Source: Takakia lepidozioides
Taxonomy: Eukaryota > Streptophyta > Takakiopsida > Takakiales > Takakiaceae
Length of the DNA stretch: 64,000 nt
Direction: 5' to 3'
NCBI GenBank assembly: GCA_030704615.1
Contig: CM060731.1
Coordinates: forward strand, 30,068,001-30,132,000
In this document: piece by piece, positions 1 to 9,839 of the stretch
How positions within the stretch are numbered: position 1 is the stretch's first letter
How the letters are laid out: every line of letters begins with the position of its first letter
Notes under the pieces: model-generated
Seen by the model: only the letters and a program-made list of their open reading frames with translations
Database searches by the model: none
What the model was told of the DNA's origin: nothing
Translations under genes and position numbers: made by a program

Positions 1-334
1 GTCAGGGGAGGGCCGGCGTGTGCAGCTCCCTGTGACGTTCATAGGAGGAGTTGCGGTTGCCCAACGAGGCAAGATGCCGACACTAGCAGCATTCACAGCG
101 GCAGTGAGTTGGCCTAGAGAGTTGCTTGAGGGCAACGCTCATTCAGAGGATGTGCCACCTCCGGGAGAGCAGGATGACATGTATGGTATGACGGAGTTGC
201 CTACCATGGTTGCTCAGACTCCATTGTGGGGCACGAGCAAGGATTTGTAGCGGGATGCTGATCGACGGGTGCAACAAGCCTGGGTGGAGGCTTTTGTACC
301 GTCAAGAGAGGAGGAGAGTGCGGGGATTGCACGA
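1..334 (+). pseudogene. 5' fragment of retroelement C5-methyltransferase ORF
   Basis: Codons from the ATG at 74 match the first ~90 residues of the intact methyltransferase ORF at 47632-46106 (-), beginning MPTLAAFTAAVSWPREL. An in-frame TAG at 248-250 stands where the intact copy has CAG (minus strand of 47456-47458); the same frame then continues (RDADRRVQQAW) to about 334, where similarity ends. Bases 1-73 are open in the same frame (ending VTFIGGVAVAQRGK) and differ from the gag sequence that precedes the ORF in the 47.6 kb copy, so this piece may keep a more complete upstream arrangement. No catalytic motif is present. Homology is seen directly; the history is inferred. Confidence 0.85.
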
Positions 335-1205
335 GGTTTACTATTTCATGAGCAGAAACCATGAGCCATGAGCCATGAGCGGCATGAGCCGCATGAGCGG
401 TGAGCCGAAGTCTAAGACACGCGGATTTCATGAGCGGACTCCTCCAAATTTGGAAATGCGGCAGATTAAACAAGTATTAAAATAATAGTTTTTTTATTTG
501 ACCTTGCCATTTTTGGAAGTTACGGATCCTGTAATGCGGCGAAGATATGTCGTCAGTAACAACTCCGCTCATGGTTTTTTAGATCCGCTCATGGAAATGA
601 GTGACCGTGCAACGAGAAATCCAGTATACCACGGCAAAAGGACGTCGCATACTGGCCTATATAGAGTATTCCGCGGTTTTACATGCCTTAACATTGGAAT
701 GAAGCTGACCCTTTTGCCGCGACTGAACCAATAGAGTCTGCACAATTCTATCATCTTCCAGTATTCGGCGGGAAAGTTTTGCAAGTGAACTAGGAAATGC
801 GGTGCCGCATTAGGGTTCGCACGTGCGAAATTTCTGGGCAGTTTGGTGTTGGTGAATGCCGCATCTACCAGTACCTACGACATTACTTGGAAATGCGGCG
901 CCGCATTTCCTTGCCGGGGGTCGAATGAGGAAAGCAAAGTTTGGGAGAGCAGAAAAACAGGAACCCTCCAACACACAAAAATACATGCACGTGGAAACAC
1001 GAGTGAATGACATAGTATTATCGACGTTCGAGCAAAACAGGTTACTGGTAGGCAAGACATAAGTCGGACCTTTCTGTGGCCAGAGTCAGAGCTACTTGCA
1101 GTAGTACAGTTCTACTATCCGAAAAGGATGGGCGTACCATTGTGTTGGGACCGCAAGCCAAGGTCACTGGTCCCCTGGATCCATATTCAGAAGAGTGTGC
1201 ACCTC
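335..1205. other. Non-coding stretch with short repeats and palindromes
   Basis: I see no gene here. Short CATGAGC-type direct repeats lie at 348-405. Members of the AAATGCGG-type palindrome family lie at 793-812 (imperfect) and 889-910 (perfect, GCGC centre). The small open frames in this stretch show no recognisable domain. Confidence 0.5.
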
Positions 1206-4200
1206 TTAGGGGCTCAACCCTGGTGCATGTATGAAGTGATGAGTTGTGGAATTACACCGGAGTCTCTTTAGGTACACGTAGTACAGATGCTTGCAAGGGC
1301 AGTATGATGCCCCGTCGGTGCAATTGCAGGTGGGTAATTCTGAAATGGTGATGGTGTACACCTCATTACGACCAGCTGAGCCTGCCGTGGCCATCTGATA
1401 CACACGCCCGAAGCCTGGTGGGGGCACTTCTGTCGAGCTCTGGATTGTACAGTTCATCCGAAGTGCATTCCCCATCCTTGTCTCGTTCACTTTTGAGGGA
1501 GGTCGCCGCCTCTTCGGTTTCCCCCAACGGTGTGTAGGATGCTTAGAGCTGTCGGGTCCCATTGTTCTTGCTCTCACAGGGGTCGGTGGTGGAGGCTGTG
1601 GAAGCGGAAATGGTTGTCTGGGGACGTCAGTAAGCTGCACCATCCGAAATCCTGCGGCGGTAAGGGCGTCGGCCTCAACCTGACTCAGATCGCAGCCTGG
1701 TTCCACCGGCCACACCGGGGGAGCCTCTGGCATTGTTTGTATGCCGTACTTGGGCTTTCCATACACGCAAGTAATAATGTCGTGCCTGCAGAACCAGAAC
1801 TGGGTGGTTGTCGCCTCCGCAAACTTTGCATGGACAAATCTTCCTGTAAAAGTAGGAGCAGGGACAGCACCATCTGGATTCCTCCTTATCATCTCTAAAC
1901 AACGTTGTCGTGTATCCACTCGAATTGCGGAACACCTGCCTCGAAACGACGGCTTTGTGCGAGCAATTCTCCACTGTGACGCAGACACAGTCGTCTCCAC
2001 AATGGCTTGGCCATACTGCATAACAGGGGGTGGAATCTGGGGCAAGCGAGCGGTGGGAATTTCTCGCACGGAATCCCCGCTTGAAGGCGATGGCGATCTG
2101 GAATTTCTTGGGCTTCCACTGCTGGAAGACACATTGTGCGGCAACATGACGGGCCCTCGAGGTGCTGTCCGAATGTTCCTGTCAGATCTCCAGGAATCCT
2201 CTTCGCACCCGGGTTCCTCTTCAATCCTCCGCCTCACAGGGCGAGTACGGACGTCCCCCTCTAGGTGCTCACCTCTGCGGTGCAGAGGCATCCCTTTGAT
2301 CTTCTCTCGCAATGTTGTCGCCCATTTCAGTGGATTCTTCGACCTCGAAGCCGTTCGCACCAACAATTCCTCCCTGTCCGGCCCAAAGCCCCATTGTTTC
2401 TACGTGGCTTGCTGCATGATTGCTCTGTCGATGTGCTCCGTTGTGGCCGTCACTACGTCCACCAGATGTGTGGCAGAAGACGCTCGCCAGGAGGAGTGCA
2501 CTGATTCTGCCATATTCGTGTTCGGCATGTCCGTGTCGGAATCCAAGCACTGCTTCTACAAGGACACAGACAATGGTGAGGAACCAATGGAAAGGTCCGT
2601 AATAGAAAGACAATTGCACGAAAATGACAGCATCATACCTCCCGCATGTACTGTCCGAACTGTCGATACCGAAAATGCCACCACCCCAACCAGCTGTGCA
2701 AGGCTCCCAGATTGGTTGTCTCCACTGCACCTGACGTGTTCCACCAAGCCTCGATGATAGCAAACTTAAGCTCCGTGTCATCAAATGTGGGTGCATCCTT
2801 CCACGCCGTACAAAGGACACGGTGTTCAGCGTGGAATGAGCTAGCAACAAATTTGGTAGTGTAGTGGGATAGACTCCAATGGAATCCACAAGATCTCTCT
2901 TTCCCCTCCATTGGCACATTGGGGTCCTCACCGTACACACGCCGCACCGCTGCCCAGTTGGCTTGAGCGTTGTCTGCCATGAATCCCCTGAAATTGGGCT
3001 CTGGCAATCCCGCCGTTGCCATCTGCTCATTTATGCCCTCCCACAGATGCATCTCCGACTGTGTGTCCTCCCCTTTCATCTCGCAGATTGCAATCGTCAT
3101 GAGCCTCTTGGAGTGATAGTCATAAACATGCGCACCCATAGTCACCCACTGATGGTTTGTAATTCGCTTGATGTGATCAAACATCACCCAAGCATTCGAT
3201 AGGTTTCCAGTTGTCATGCGAGTGACCAAGTCGACTCCACTCCCAGGCCCACACGTCGACATTTTAAAAATGTAACAACGATCGGATTCGCTGCCTTGCC
3301 CTGGAAACCTGCTACCTTGGATGTAGTCATATCCAGTCATTCGTTTCACCTCCAGGATTGAGTGCATGTCCGACCCCCGGCCGAACTCCTGCTTGCAAGA
3401 TACGATGTGATTCCGCACATTCGGACTACAAACGTGCGAGACCGACTCCAATAGGTCAAGCATCTCCTCTTTGTTCAAGGGCACTCGGTCTGAACCATCT
3501 TCAGACATGATTTTGCCAAGAGCAATCTTGTGGGCTGCCTTCAGCTGAATCTGCTTTGGTTTGGCTCCAGGGCTCAATTTCACCTCCTCTTTTATGATGT
3601 CGTGTGCTTCCTGCACAGCCTCACGCATGTTGCCTCTCGCCAAGGGGTGGCAGTGGACCCCAACGTGTATGCAAGCTCTAGTCAAGTCCGGGAGCAAATG
3701 GATAACGTAATATTGCTTGGCTCTGCACATGGACATGCACGTCGGTGGTTCTTTGCAATGTGCGCACTTGAAAGTACCCGCAGGAGCTTGGCTGGAGACA
3801 ATGAATGGATGATGCGTTGTGCCAGTCCAATCCGTCTCGTTTCTCCGCCCTCCTTTGGAAGGAAAGTGGAAGCAGGCGGGATTCAGGCACCTCAGCTTCC
3901 CCGCATAGAGGACGTATCGTACACGAACACCATCAGCAATTTTCGTGCTACTGGTCTTCGTCACACACCAGGGGTGTCCGTCATGCTTTCGATCAATGTC
4001 TGTTAACATCCCTGAGGCTTTGTTTGAGGAAGTGACAGGTGGAAACTCGACGATGACATTGCCATCGACTTCGGGAGGTAGATACGTTACCTTCCTGACC
4101 GGAAATTTGGCATAGTCGAGAGCAGCCAGCTCGGAGCGAGAACCATCGAGGTGATGTTGCCGTAGGAGCTGCACAATGGATCGGGTTGGAGTTATGCTTG

Positions 4201-4726
4201 AGAGTACATGCGTAGCACCTGCAGAGACGTCCATGTCGGATTTGAACGACCGTGTGGAGGACATGGGGACCTCAATGCACTCATCTTCATCGTCGGAAAT
4301 GTCGAATACGTCCACACGAGAAGCTATGGAGGGTCTTGACGGTCCAGGTCGGGAATGATTATCGTTGCATACCTCTCTGTTGGCAGTGACCGCCTGTCGG
4401 TTTCCGGACTCCTTTGTGGATGGTGTGGGCAGCGACTGATTTGGAAAGGGAATGGGCATTCCCACAGCTCGGTACAGGATGGTGTCTGATGGGGGTACGT
4501 GCCATTCGATTCCGCAACCGCCGTCGTTACCTTGCACGACAATGGTCTCGTCAACCTGTCCAGGAACATCCTTCCTTTCTTCTTCCAAATAAACTGTGCC
4601 CGGTTTGAGCTTGAATTTAGAACAAAGGTAAGTTTTGGTCACTCTGCAAAGTGCTCCCTCGTTTGGGATCCAGGCTCTCCCAAGTTGCGGAGGACAGCAA
4701 ACTATAGCGTAGGAATTCGGAGCCAT
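1206..4726 (-). pseudogene. MULE-like transposase-related gene with SWIM zinc finger
   Basis: Exon 1 runs from the ATG at 4726 (MAPNSYAIVCC) to 2639. A phase-0 GT-AG intron occupies 2638-2556, and exon 2 runs from 2555 to 1206. The protein has an acidic/Ser-rich N-terminal region, a Cys-containing stretch (RCLNPACFHF), a central MULE transposase-like region (GFMADNAQANWAAVRRVYG; later ESVHSSWRA in exon 2), a Pro-rich linker and a C-terminal SWIM finger (CNCTDGASYCPCKHLYYVYL, CxCx(n)CxH). In MULE and FAR1-type proteins the SWIM finger contributes to DNA binding. One in-frame TAG (plus 2400-2402) interrupts exon 2, so the gene is probably a recent pseudogene unless an intron was missed. I see no terminal inverted repeats, so whether it is a transposon or a domesticated gene is open. 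Confidence 0.6.
2556..2638 (-). other. Spliceosomal intron in the MULE-like gene
   Basis: 83-bp intron with donor GTATGATG after ...ATGCGGGAG and acceptor TTGTAG before AAGCAGTGC. Splicing is phase 0 and restores the reading frame across the stop that ends exon 1's open frame. Confidence 0.65.
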
Positions 4727-5104
4727 CGAACACCGCACGAAGTTGGCAAGCGCGAGGTTCAGTATAACGACAGACGAAGGCTCACAGGCACCATGCGGAG
4801 TCCATCGACGATTGGAAGTCGCACATTGAAGTGAAAAGTATAATTTCAAGCTACATGCATAAAGGTGGGAGGTGTGATTCCATAGCCAGTAAGTTAGACA
4901 ATGATGGCCGAATCGGCGACGAAATAACATCTCCTGACAGTTTCTCCTGAGGGTGGATCCAGCAGTATTCTCGGTACAGACAGGAGCGTTCGCACTGACA
5001 AGTGCCAGGACTGTTAGTTAAAACGGTCAGACAACCTAGTTGTGCTCATCAAGACTGGCCGCAATTCTGTTGTTTCGGAACAATGCAACCCATTCAGGTT
5101 CAGC
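4727..5104. other. Upstream region of the MULE-like gene
   Basis: I see no further gene. The open frame of the MULE-like gene extends upstream to 4930, but the first methionine that starts a plausible protein is at 4726. The rest may be 5' UTR and promoter. Confidence 0.4.
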
Positions 5105-6690
5105 ATGCGGAAATGAGGTTTGAGATTTCCATCCGGAGTGATTCTTTCGATTGCTGCTGCACGGAAATACGGCGCCGTATTTCCGTATTGCATCTTGGTC
5201 ATGCACCAGAGCGACGGAAATGCGGCACCGAGTTTCCGTCCGGGGGAAACCTTTACACTCTCCAGAACGGAAATGCGGTAACGCATTTCCATCCAGCAAG
5301 CACGGTATGTGAAGGTGGAACGGAAATGCGGTACCGCATTTCCGTTCTAATTGAGAATCATGAACAAAGGGAACAGAAATGCGGCACCGCATTTCCAACC
5401 GGGTGAGACCTTAACACTCTCCAGAACGGAAATGCGGTAACGCATTTCCATCCAACAAGCACGGTATGTGAAGGTGGAACGGAAATGCGGTACCGCATTT
5501 CCGTTCTGATTGAGAATCATGAACAAAGGGAACAGAAATGCGGCACCGCATTTCCGTCCGAGTCGCACTTTCCGACATTCCAGAACGGAAATGCACCACC
5601 GTATTTCCGCCCGGGTGAGACATTAACACTCTCCAGAACAGAAATGCGGTACCGCATTTCCGTTTTGATTGAGAATCATGAACAAAGGGAACAGAAATGC
5701 GGCACCGCATTTCCGTCCGAGTGGCACTTTCCGACATTCCAGAACGGAAATGCGGAGCCGCATTTCCGATTTGTATCTGATGCATGGAGCCCAGTGCAAT
5801 TCCGATCGCTTGAGACAGCGCAATTCCGACCGCTTCAGACATTCATACTATCCAGAACGGAAATGCGGTACCGCATTTCCGGTCTAACTGTAAATCGTGA
5901 ACCATCGGAACTGAAATGCGGCAGTGCATTTCCATCTGAGTCGCACCTCCCTCACAAGCTAGAACGGAAATGCGGCACCGCATTTCCGCCAGGGTGAGAC
6001 CTTCATACTCTCCAGAACGGAAATGCGGTACCGCATTTCCGTTCTGACTGTAAATCGTGAACCATTGGAACTGAAATGCGGCAGCGCATTTCCATCCGAG
6101 TCGCACCTCCCTCACAAGCTAGAATGGAAATGCGGCACCGCATTTCCGCCCGGGTGAGACCTTCATACTCTCCAGAACGGAAATGCGGTACCGCATTTCC
6201 GTTCTTATGAGAAATCGTGAAACATTGAAACTGAAACGAGTACAGCAATTCCGTCGGAGTCGCACCTTCCGACATTCCGAAACGGAAATGCGGCGCCGCA
6301 TTTCCTTTTTGTATGTGAGGCATAGAGCTTTGGAACAAAAATGCCGCACCGCATTTCCGCCAGGGTCAGACCTTAATACTGTACAGAACGGAAATGCGGT
6401 ACCGCATTTCCTTTCAGATTGAAAATCATGAACCACGGGAACTGAATTGTTGTGCCGCATTTCCGTCCGAATCGCACGTTTCGACATTTCTGAACGGAAA
6501 TTCGTCGCCGCATTTCCCTTTTGTATCTCATACATTGAGCTGTGGGACGGTAATGTGGCACCGTATTTCCGTTCAACAACTAAGGTATGTGAAGGTGGAA
6601 CGGAAATGCGGTGCCGCATTTTCTTCCAACAAGCACGGATGTGTAGCTTCGTGATGGTACTTAACGGAAATGCGGCGCCGCATTCGCATT
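5105..6690. repeat. Array of about 27 palindromes, period about 53 bp
   Basis: Palindromes with core AAATGCGG-YR-CCGCATTT recur at roughly 5171, 5222, 5270, 5324, 5376, 5433, 5487, 5537, 5590, 5645, 5700, 5750 and onward to 6666, spaced about 50-55 bp. The two centre bases vary (TA, CA, GC, GT), while the arms are conserved, usually with CGG before and CCG after. Spacers fall into a few recurring types, giving a higher-order unit of about 160 bp. The same palindrome occurs in introns and intergenic DNA elsewhere in the window. Long open frames here are by-products of the palindrome. Confidence 0.9.
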
Positions 6691-7181
6691 TTCACTCCAA
6701 CTCCAAATTTGAACACGTGGAGCATCGGAATTGCGGCACGTGTCTGCACTCTATCTGACTGAAGTGGCATGAGGCGGCGCGGCCTGACCGTTGGATAATG
6801 ATGTTTGTTTTTCGGACGGCAGTCGTATCCTGAACGATTCAAATTTCGTAATGACGCAAAGTCCACGAGGAGACACTTTCCTCCAACCCTTTCGAACCCA
6901 AGTGCTGCATCACCGCCGTTTCATCTGCTTTTGTCATGTCTCCTCAGTCACCCCTCTCGCGCCCTTTCCATCTGCACTCTTCGCTCCTTTTCCCTGTCTC
7001 TGTTCTTCTTATGCTCGAACCTGAGAGGGAGGGAGTGCGTGCACCAGAGAAGAGTAATCGTCGCAAGCTCCGAAAATTGTACTTCGGACGTAGGCCAATG
7101 CCGAAGGGGAGGAAGCAGATGCGTCTACAGGAGGAGATTGCCATCTCGCAGCATCAGGCCACGCAGGCAACCTAGCCACAA

Positions 7182-7286
7182 GTGAGAGCTCCGTGCTATC
7201 GGGATTCGCCAGCTGATCGAGCACCGAAACCCGCCTCATTTTTCTTCTGCAATTCTTAGACTGTATGCTAGGAGACTTGACTGCAG
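7182..7286 (+). other. Intron 1 of locus 1
   Basis: 105-bp GT-AG intron, donor GTGAGA and acceptor ACTGCAG, phase 0. The same boundaries are visible in the minus-strand copy near 53.9-54.0 kb. Confidence 0.6.
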
Positions 7287-8530
7287 AAGATGTTTGCATG
7301 CCTAACCGGAAAGGTGGACGTGATGGAGGGATCGCATGAATCCGAAGAGCCGCAGGCAGAGTCCGTGGAGCTAGCTGCAGCACGCACACCCAGCCGATCC
7401 GCGAGCACGGGTCTTCCTGCCGGTCCTAACCCTGTGCGTTTCAAGGACGCGGCTTCCAAGGGCAAGTCCTTGCAGTTCAAAGCCCCAGAGAGCGACTCGC
7501 CTTCAAAGGTCATGGAGAATCGCCAGCAGGGGTCTAGCCCTTCTCCAGCAAAGACGAAGAAGAAGCAGCCCGTCCTTCAACTTGTTTCTGAACCGGACCA
7601 GGCCGTTTCCCCCCCACCCAGGCGAATGAAGCAAATTCAATTGCAGCAGACACCTTCACCTGCAAGAATGAGGAAGCACAAGGCAATCAGGGGGAGGGCG
7701 GAGCAGTCTCCAAAACCGATTCCACGAGCTGAAGCCCAGTTCCTGCTTGATTTCCAACCTGCTGCAGCGAAGCCAATGGGATCAACTGGAGATCTGGTAC
7801 CGGAGGAGGGTGCTGCCTCTCAACGTTCTCAGCAAGACCTGACCACAGTTGAGGAAGACCTGACCACTGAAGGCCCGGAGGAGGCCTCTGCAATTGCACA
7901 ATTGTCCGCAAAGATTCCCCAGAGTGCAGCTCCAGTTGGGGATGCTCAAGCTGCTCAGCCCCTGCCGCCACCAGCAGAAATATCTCCGGAGGAATTCCAA
8001 AGTGCAGCGGATACAATGTTGGAGGAGACACATAGTAGCATTGGCAGAGTTCTGGGCAGCAGGGTATTCCAGCGGACTCTTTGAATCCCACTCTGTCGCA
8101 TGGTCTCCCTTCCCATCGTCAGGCAGACACTTCCTGGAGATGTGGATAAGCTCAAGTTCGCATTTCGAGAAGGGTACCGTCTAGGTTCGCCAGCCTTCTA
8201 CGTTTCCCTTGAGAATGAGGACAACGAATCTCGTGGACCCACTGCGGAGGAATTGTCAACATGGGATACCCACTGGCACACTCGCAACGACGAATTCGAG
8301 GCAACACTGAAGGGTGATCCCGACTTCGGCCATATGTCGGGTAAAATGTTCTTTGTGTGGGACGGGAATCACCGACTTCTCGCCTGGTGGGAGTAGTACA
8401 TCAAGCAGAACCATGCCAAGCACATTGGCTGGCATTACATGGTGGAGTGTGTCATCCTCAAGGTGAAGGCGGCAGACTCCTCCCTGCTCAAGAATGCCAT
8501 GGCGGACCATACTCATACCCTCCCATGCAC

Positions 8531-8615
8531 GTTCGAAATGCGGTGCTGCATTTCGGTTTCCAATCTGTTTTGTTTCCGTGCTTTCGTGGACTGAACTGAA
8601 GAGTGTGCCTTGCAG
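8531..8615 (+). other. Intron 2 of locus 1, carrying a palindrome
   Basis: 85-bp phase-2 intron, acceptor CCTTGCAG. It starts at GTTCG and contains a member of the palindrome family (GAAATGCGGTGCTGCATTTC) right after the donor. Confidence 0.55.
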
Positions 8616-8805
8616 GGTCACTGAAAATGCGTACGTGCATACCCACATGGCACATATGCTGTACAGGGTGAGGAAAACTAGTCTTACTGATCCGCACATG
8701 TTCGCGGAAATGTTGGAGCCCGAGCTCATTCAGAAAGCCGTGGCAAAAACTGACCGGACATGGTATCGTCTCACTATGGATGGAATGGTGGAGGTCATAT
8801 ACGAA

Positions 8806-8904
8806 GTAAGTCGTCCTCCATTTCCCTCTGCTCATCCTTCCTCAATTTCCGGTAATCTTTCCACATGAATCGAATGTAACGCTTCTGCATGTTTTTGTTG
8901 GCAG
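8806..8904 (+). other. Intron 3 of locus 1
   Basis: 99-bp phase-0 intron with consensus donor GTAAGT and acceptor TTGGCAG. Confidence 0.65.
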
Positions 8905-9186
8905 TCAAACATCAAGCTGGATTTGGCCCATGCCAAACGCTTCTTCATGGAAAGTGAGGGGCAGGTCAAAACGTTGCAGTCATTGATTGAGCACTTGAAG
9001 GAAGCCGGGGTCAAGTCCAGAACGAAATACAAGTCAAAGCTTGTGAAGCTGGTGGCCATTGCAGATCCGGCACTTGGAAAGGACTTCATCCCCGAGATTG
9101 CAAAACACTATTCTCGGGCCATGCAGCCGACCATGCAGTTGGAGAAACTGCATCACCTCTCAACGGCCAGGGATGCCTCGGCGTGA

Positions 9187-9310
9187 GCCTGGTCACGTGA
9201 GCGCGTGAGCGCAACTGCGCTCACGCCACGTCACCTTACGCAAATGCCACGTCACGGGGCTCAGTCCACGTCATCACACGTGAAGGCCGAGTCACCACGC
9301 GCCTAGAAAG
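9187..9310. repeat. ACGCCACGTCAC hairpin-type repeat
   Basis: This stretch holds several copies of CACGCCACGTCA and CACGTGA words in both orientations. The same word family forms the longer repeats at 27361-27575 and 57093-57262. Here it lies directly after the end of locus 1 and may mark an insertion or breakpoint. Confidence 0.6.
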
Positions 9311-9361
9311 AAGTGGAGTGTATTCCCGCGGATTGGCACCCTTACCGCGGAAACAAGCTGG

Positions 9362-9735
9362 ACGACATAATAAAAGGCATTGAATAAAGGATGGATGAAT
9401 GTATAGTTGGATGATAAACAGAGGATGAGTGTGGAAAAATGTATGTAGATGGATGAATGACGGATGGATAAGAGTAAAATGATGAATGTATAATGGATGT
9501 TGAGCAATGACAAAAATCATGACAGGAAGATGCATGACCAAATCTTTTGACGAATGCACAAAGTATATGAAATGAGTGTGGAAGGTTGTGGGGTGGATAA
9601 AGAGTACAGAGGATGAATGTACAATGGATGTTGTACAAGGAAGCTTTCATGAATGGAGCACGCATGAATACAGTGTAGATGAATGCACAATGGATATGAG
9701 AAGAGTCAGGAAGGTTTGTGAGATGATTCATACAT
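9362..9735. repeat. Degenerate GGATGAATG-type minisatellite
   Basis: Loosely repeated GGATGAATG / GATGAATGTA words fill this stretch. Open frames on the minus strand are low-complexity consequences of the repeat. Confidence 0.7.
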
Positions 9736-9839
9736 ATAGCAATTTAAAACGAAAGTTGATTCTGTGATTATTTGTTCTAAAGGAACAACTACGGTGGAGG
9801 GAAGGGATTCAACGTTTTCCAGATAATATGAAAATGAAT

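Larger units (their letters stand above)
7011..9186 (+). pseudogene. Locus 1: ParB-like domain gene, four exons, three in-frame stops
   Basis: Inferred exons are 7011-7181, 7287-8530, 8616-8805 and 8905-9186, all with GT-AG introns in compatible phase. Exon 1 gives a basic peptide (RRKLRKLYFGRRPMPKGRK); a copy on the minus strand near 54.1 kb keeps its frame with synonymous changes. Exon 2 starts MFACLTGKVDV, has a long Ser/Pro/Gln-rich disordered region, then a ParB/sulfiredoxin-like segment whose signature is FFVWDGNHRLLAWWE at about 8350-8393, compare the DGHHR motif of ParB N-domains. Exons 3 and 4 are helical with no recognised domain. In-frame stops lie at 7173-7175 (TAG; CAG in the 54 kb copy), 8082-8084 (TGA) and 8394-8396 (TAG). 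The palindrome array lies directly upstream. The ParB call rests on one motif and its context. Confidence 0.6.

Noticed and set aside
5105-6690. CRISPR-like array of palindromic repeats with spacers
   Set aside because: Eukaryotic context, spacers recur in a few types rather than being unique, repeat centres vary, and no cas genes are present.
5014-6758. Overlapping frames with repeated EMRYRIS and NAVPHF words on both strands
   Set aside because: The palindrome itself lacks stops in several frames, so these are translation by-products with no start, domain or codon signal.
7287-8530. Bacterial contamination as source of the ParB-like gene
   Set aside because: Spliceosomal introns, duplicated copies with eukaryotic repeats, and intronic palindromes place it in the nuclear genome.
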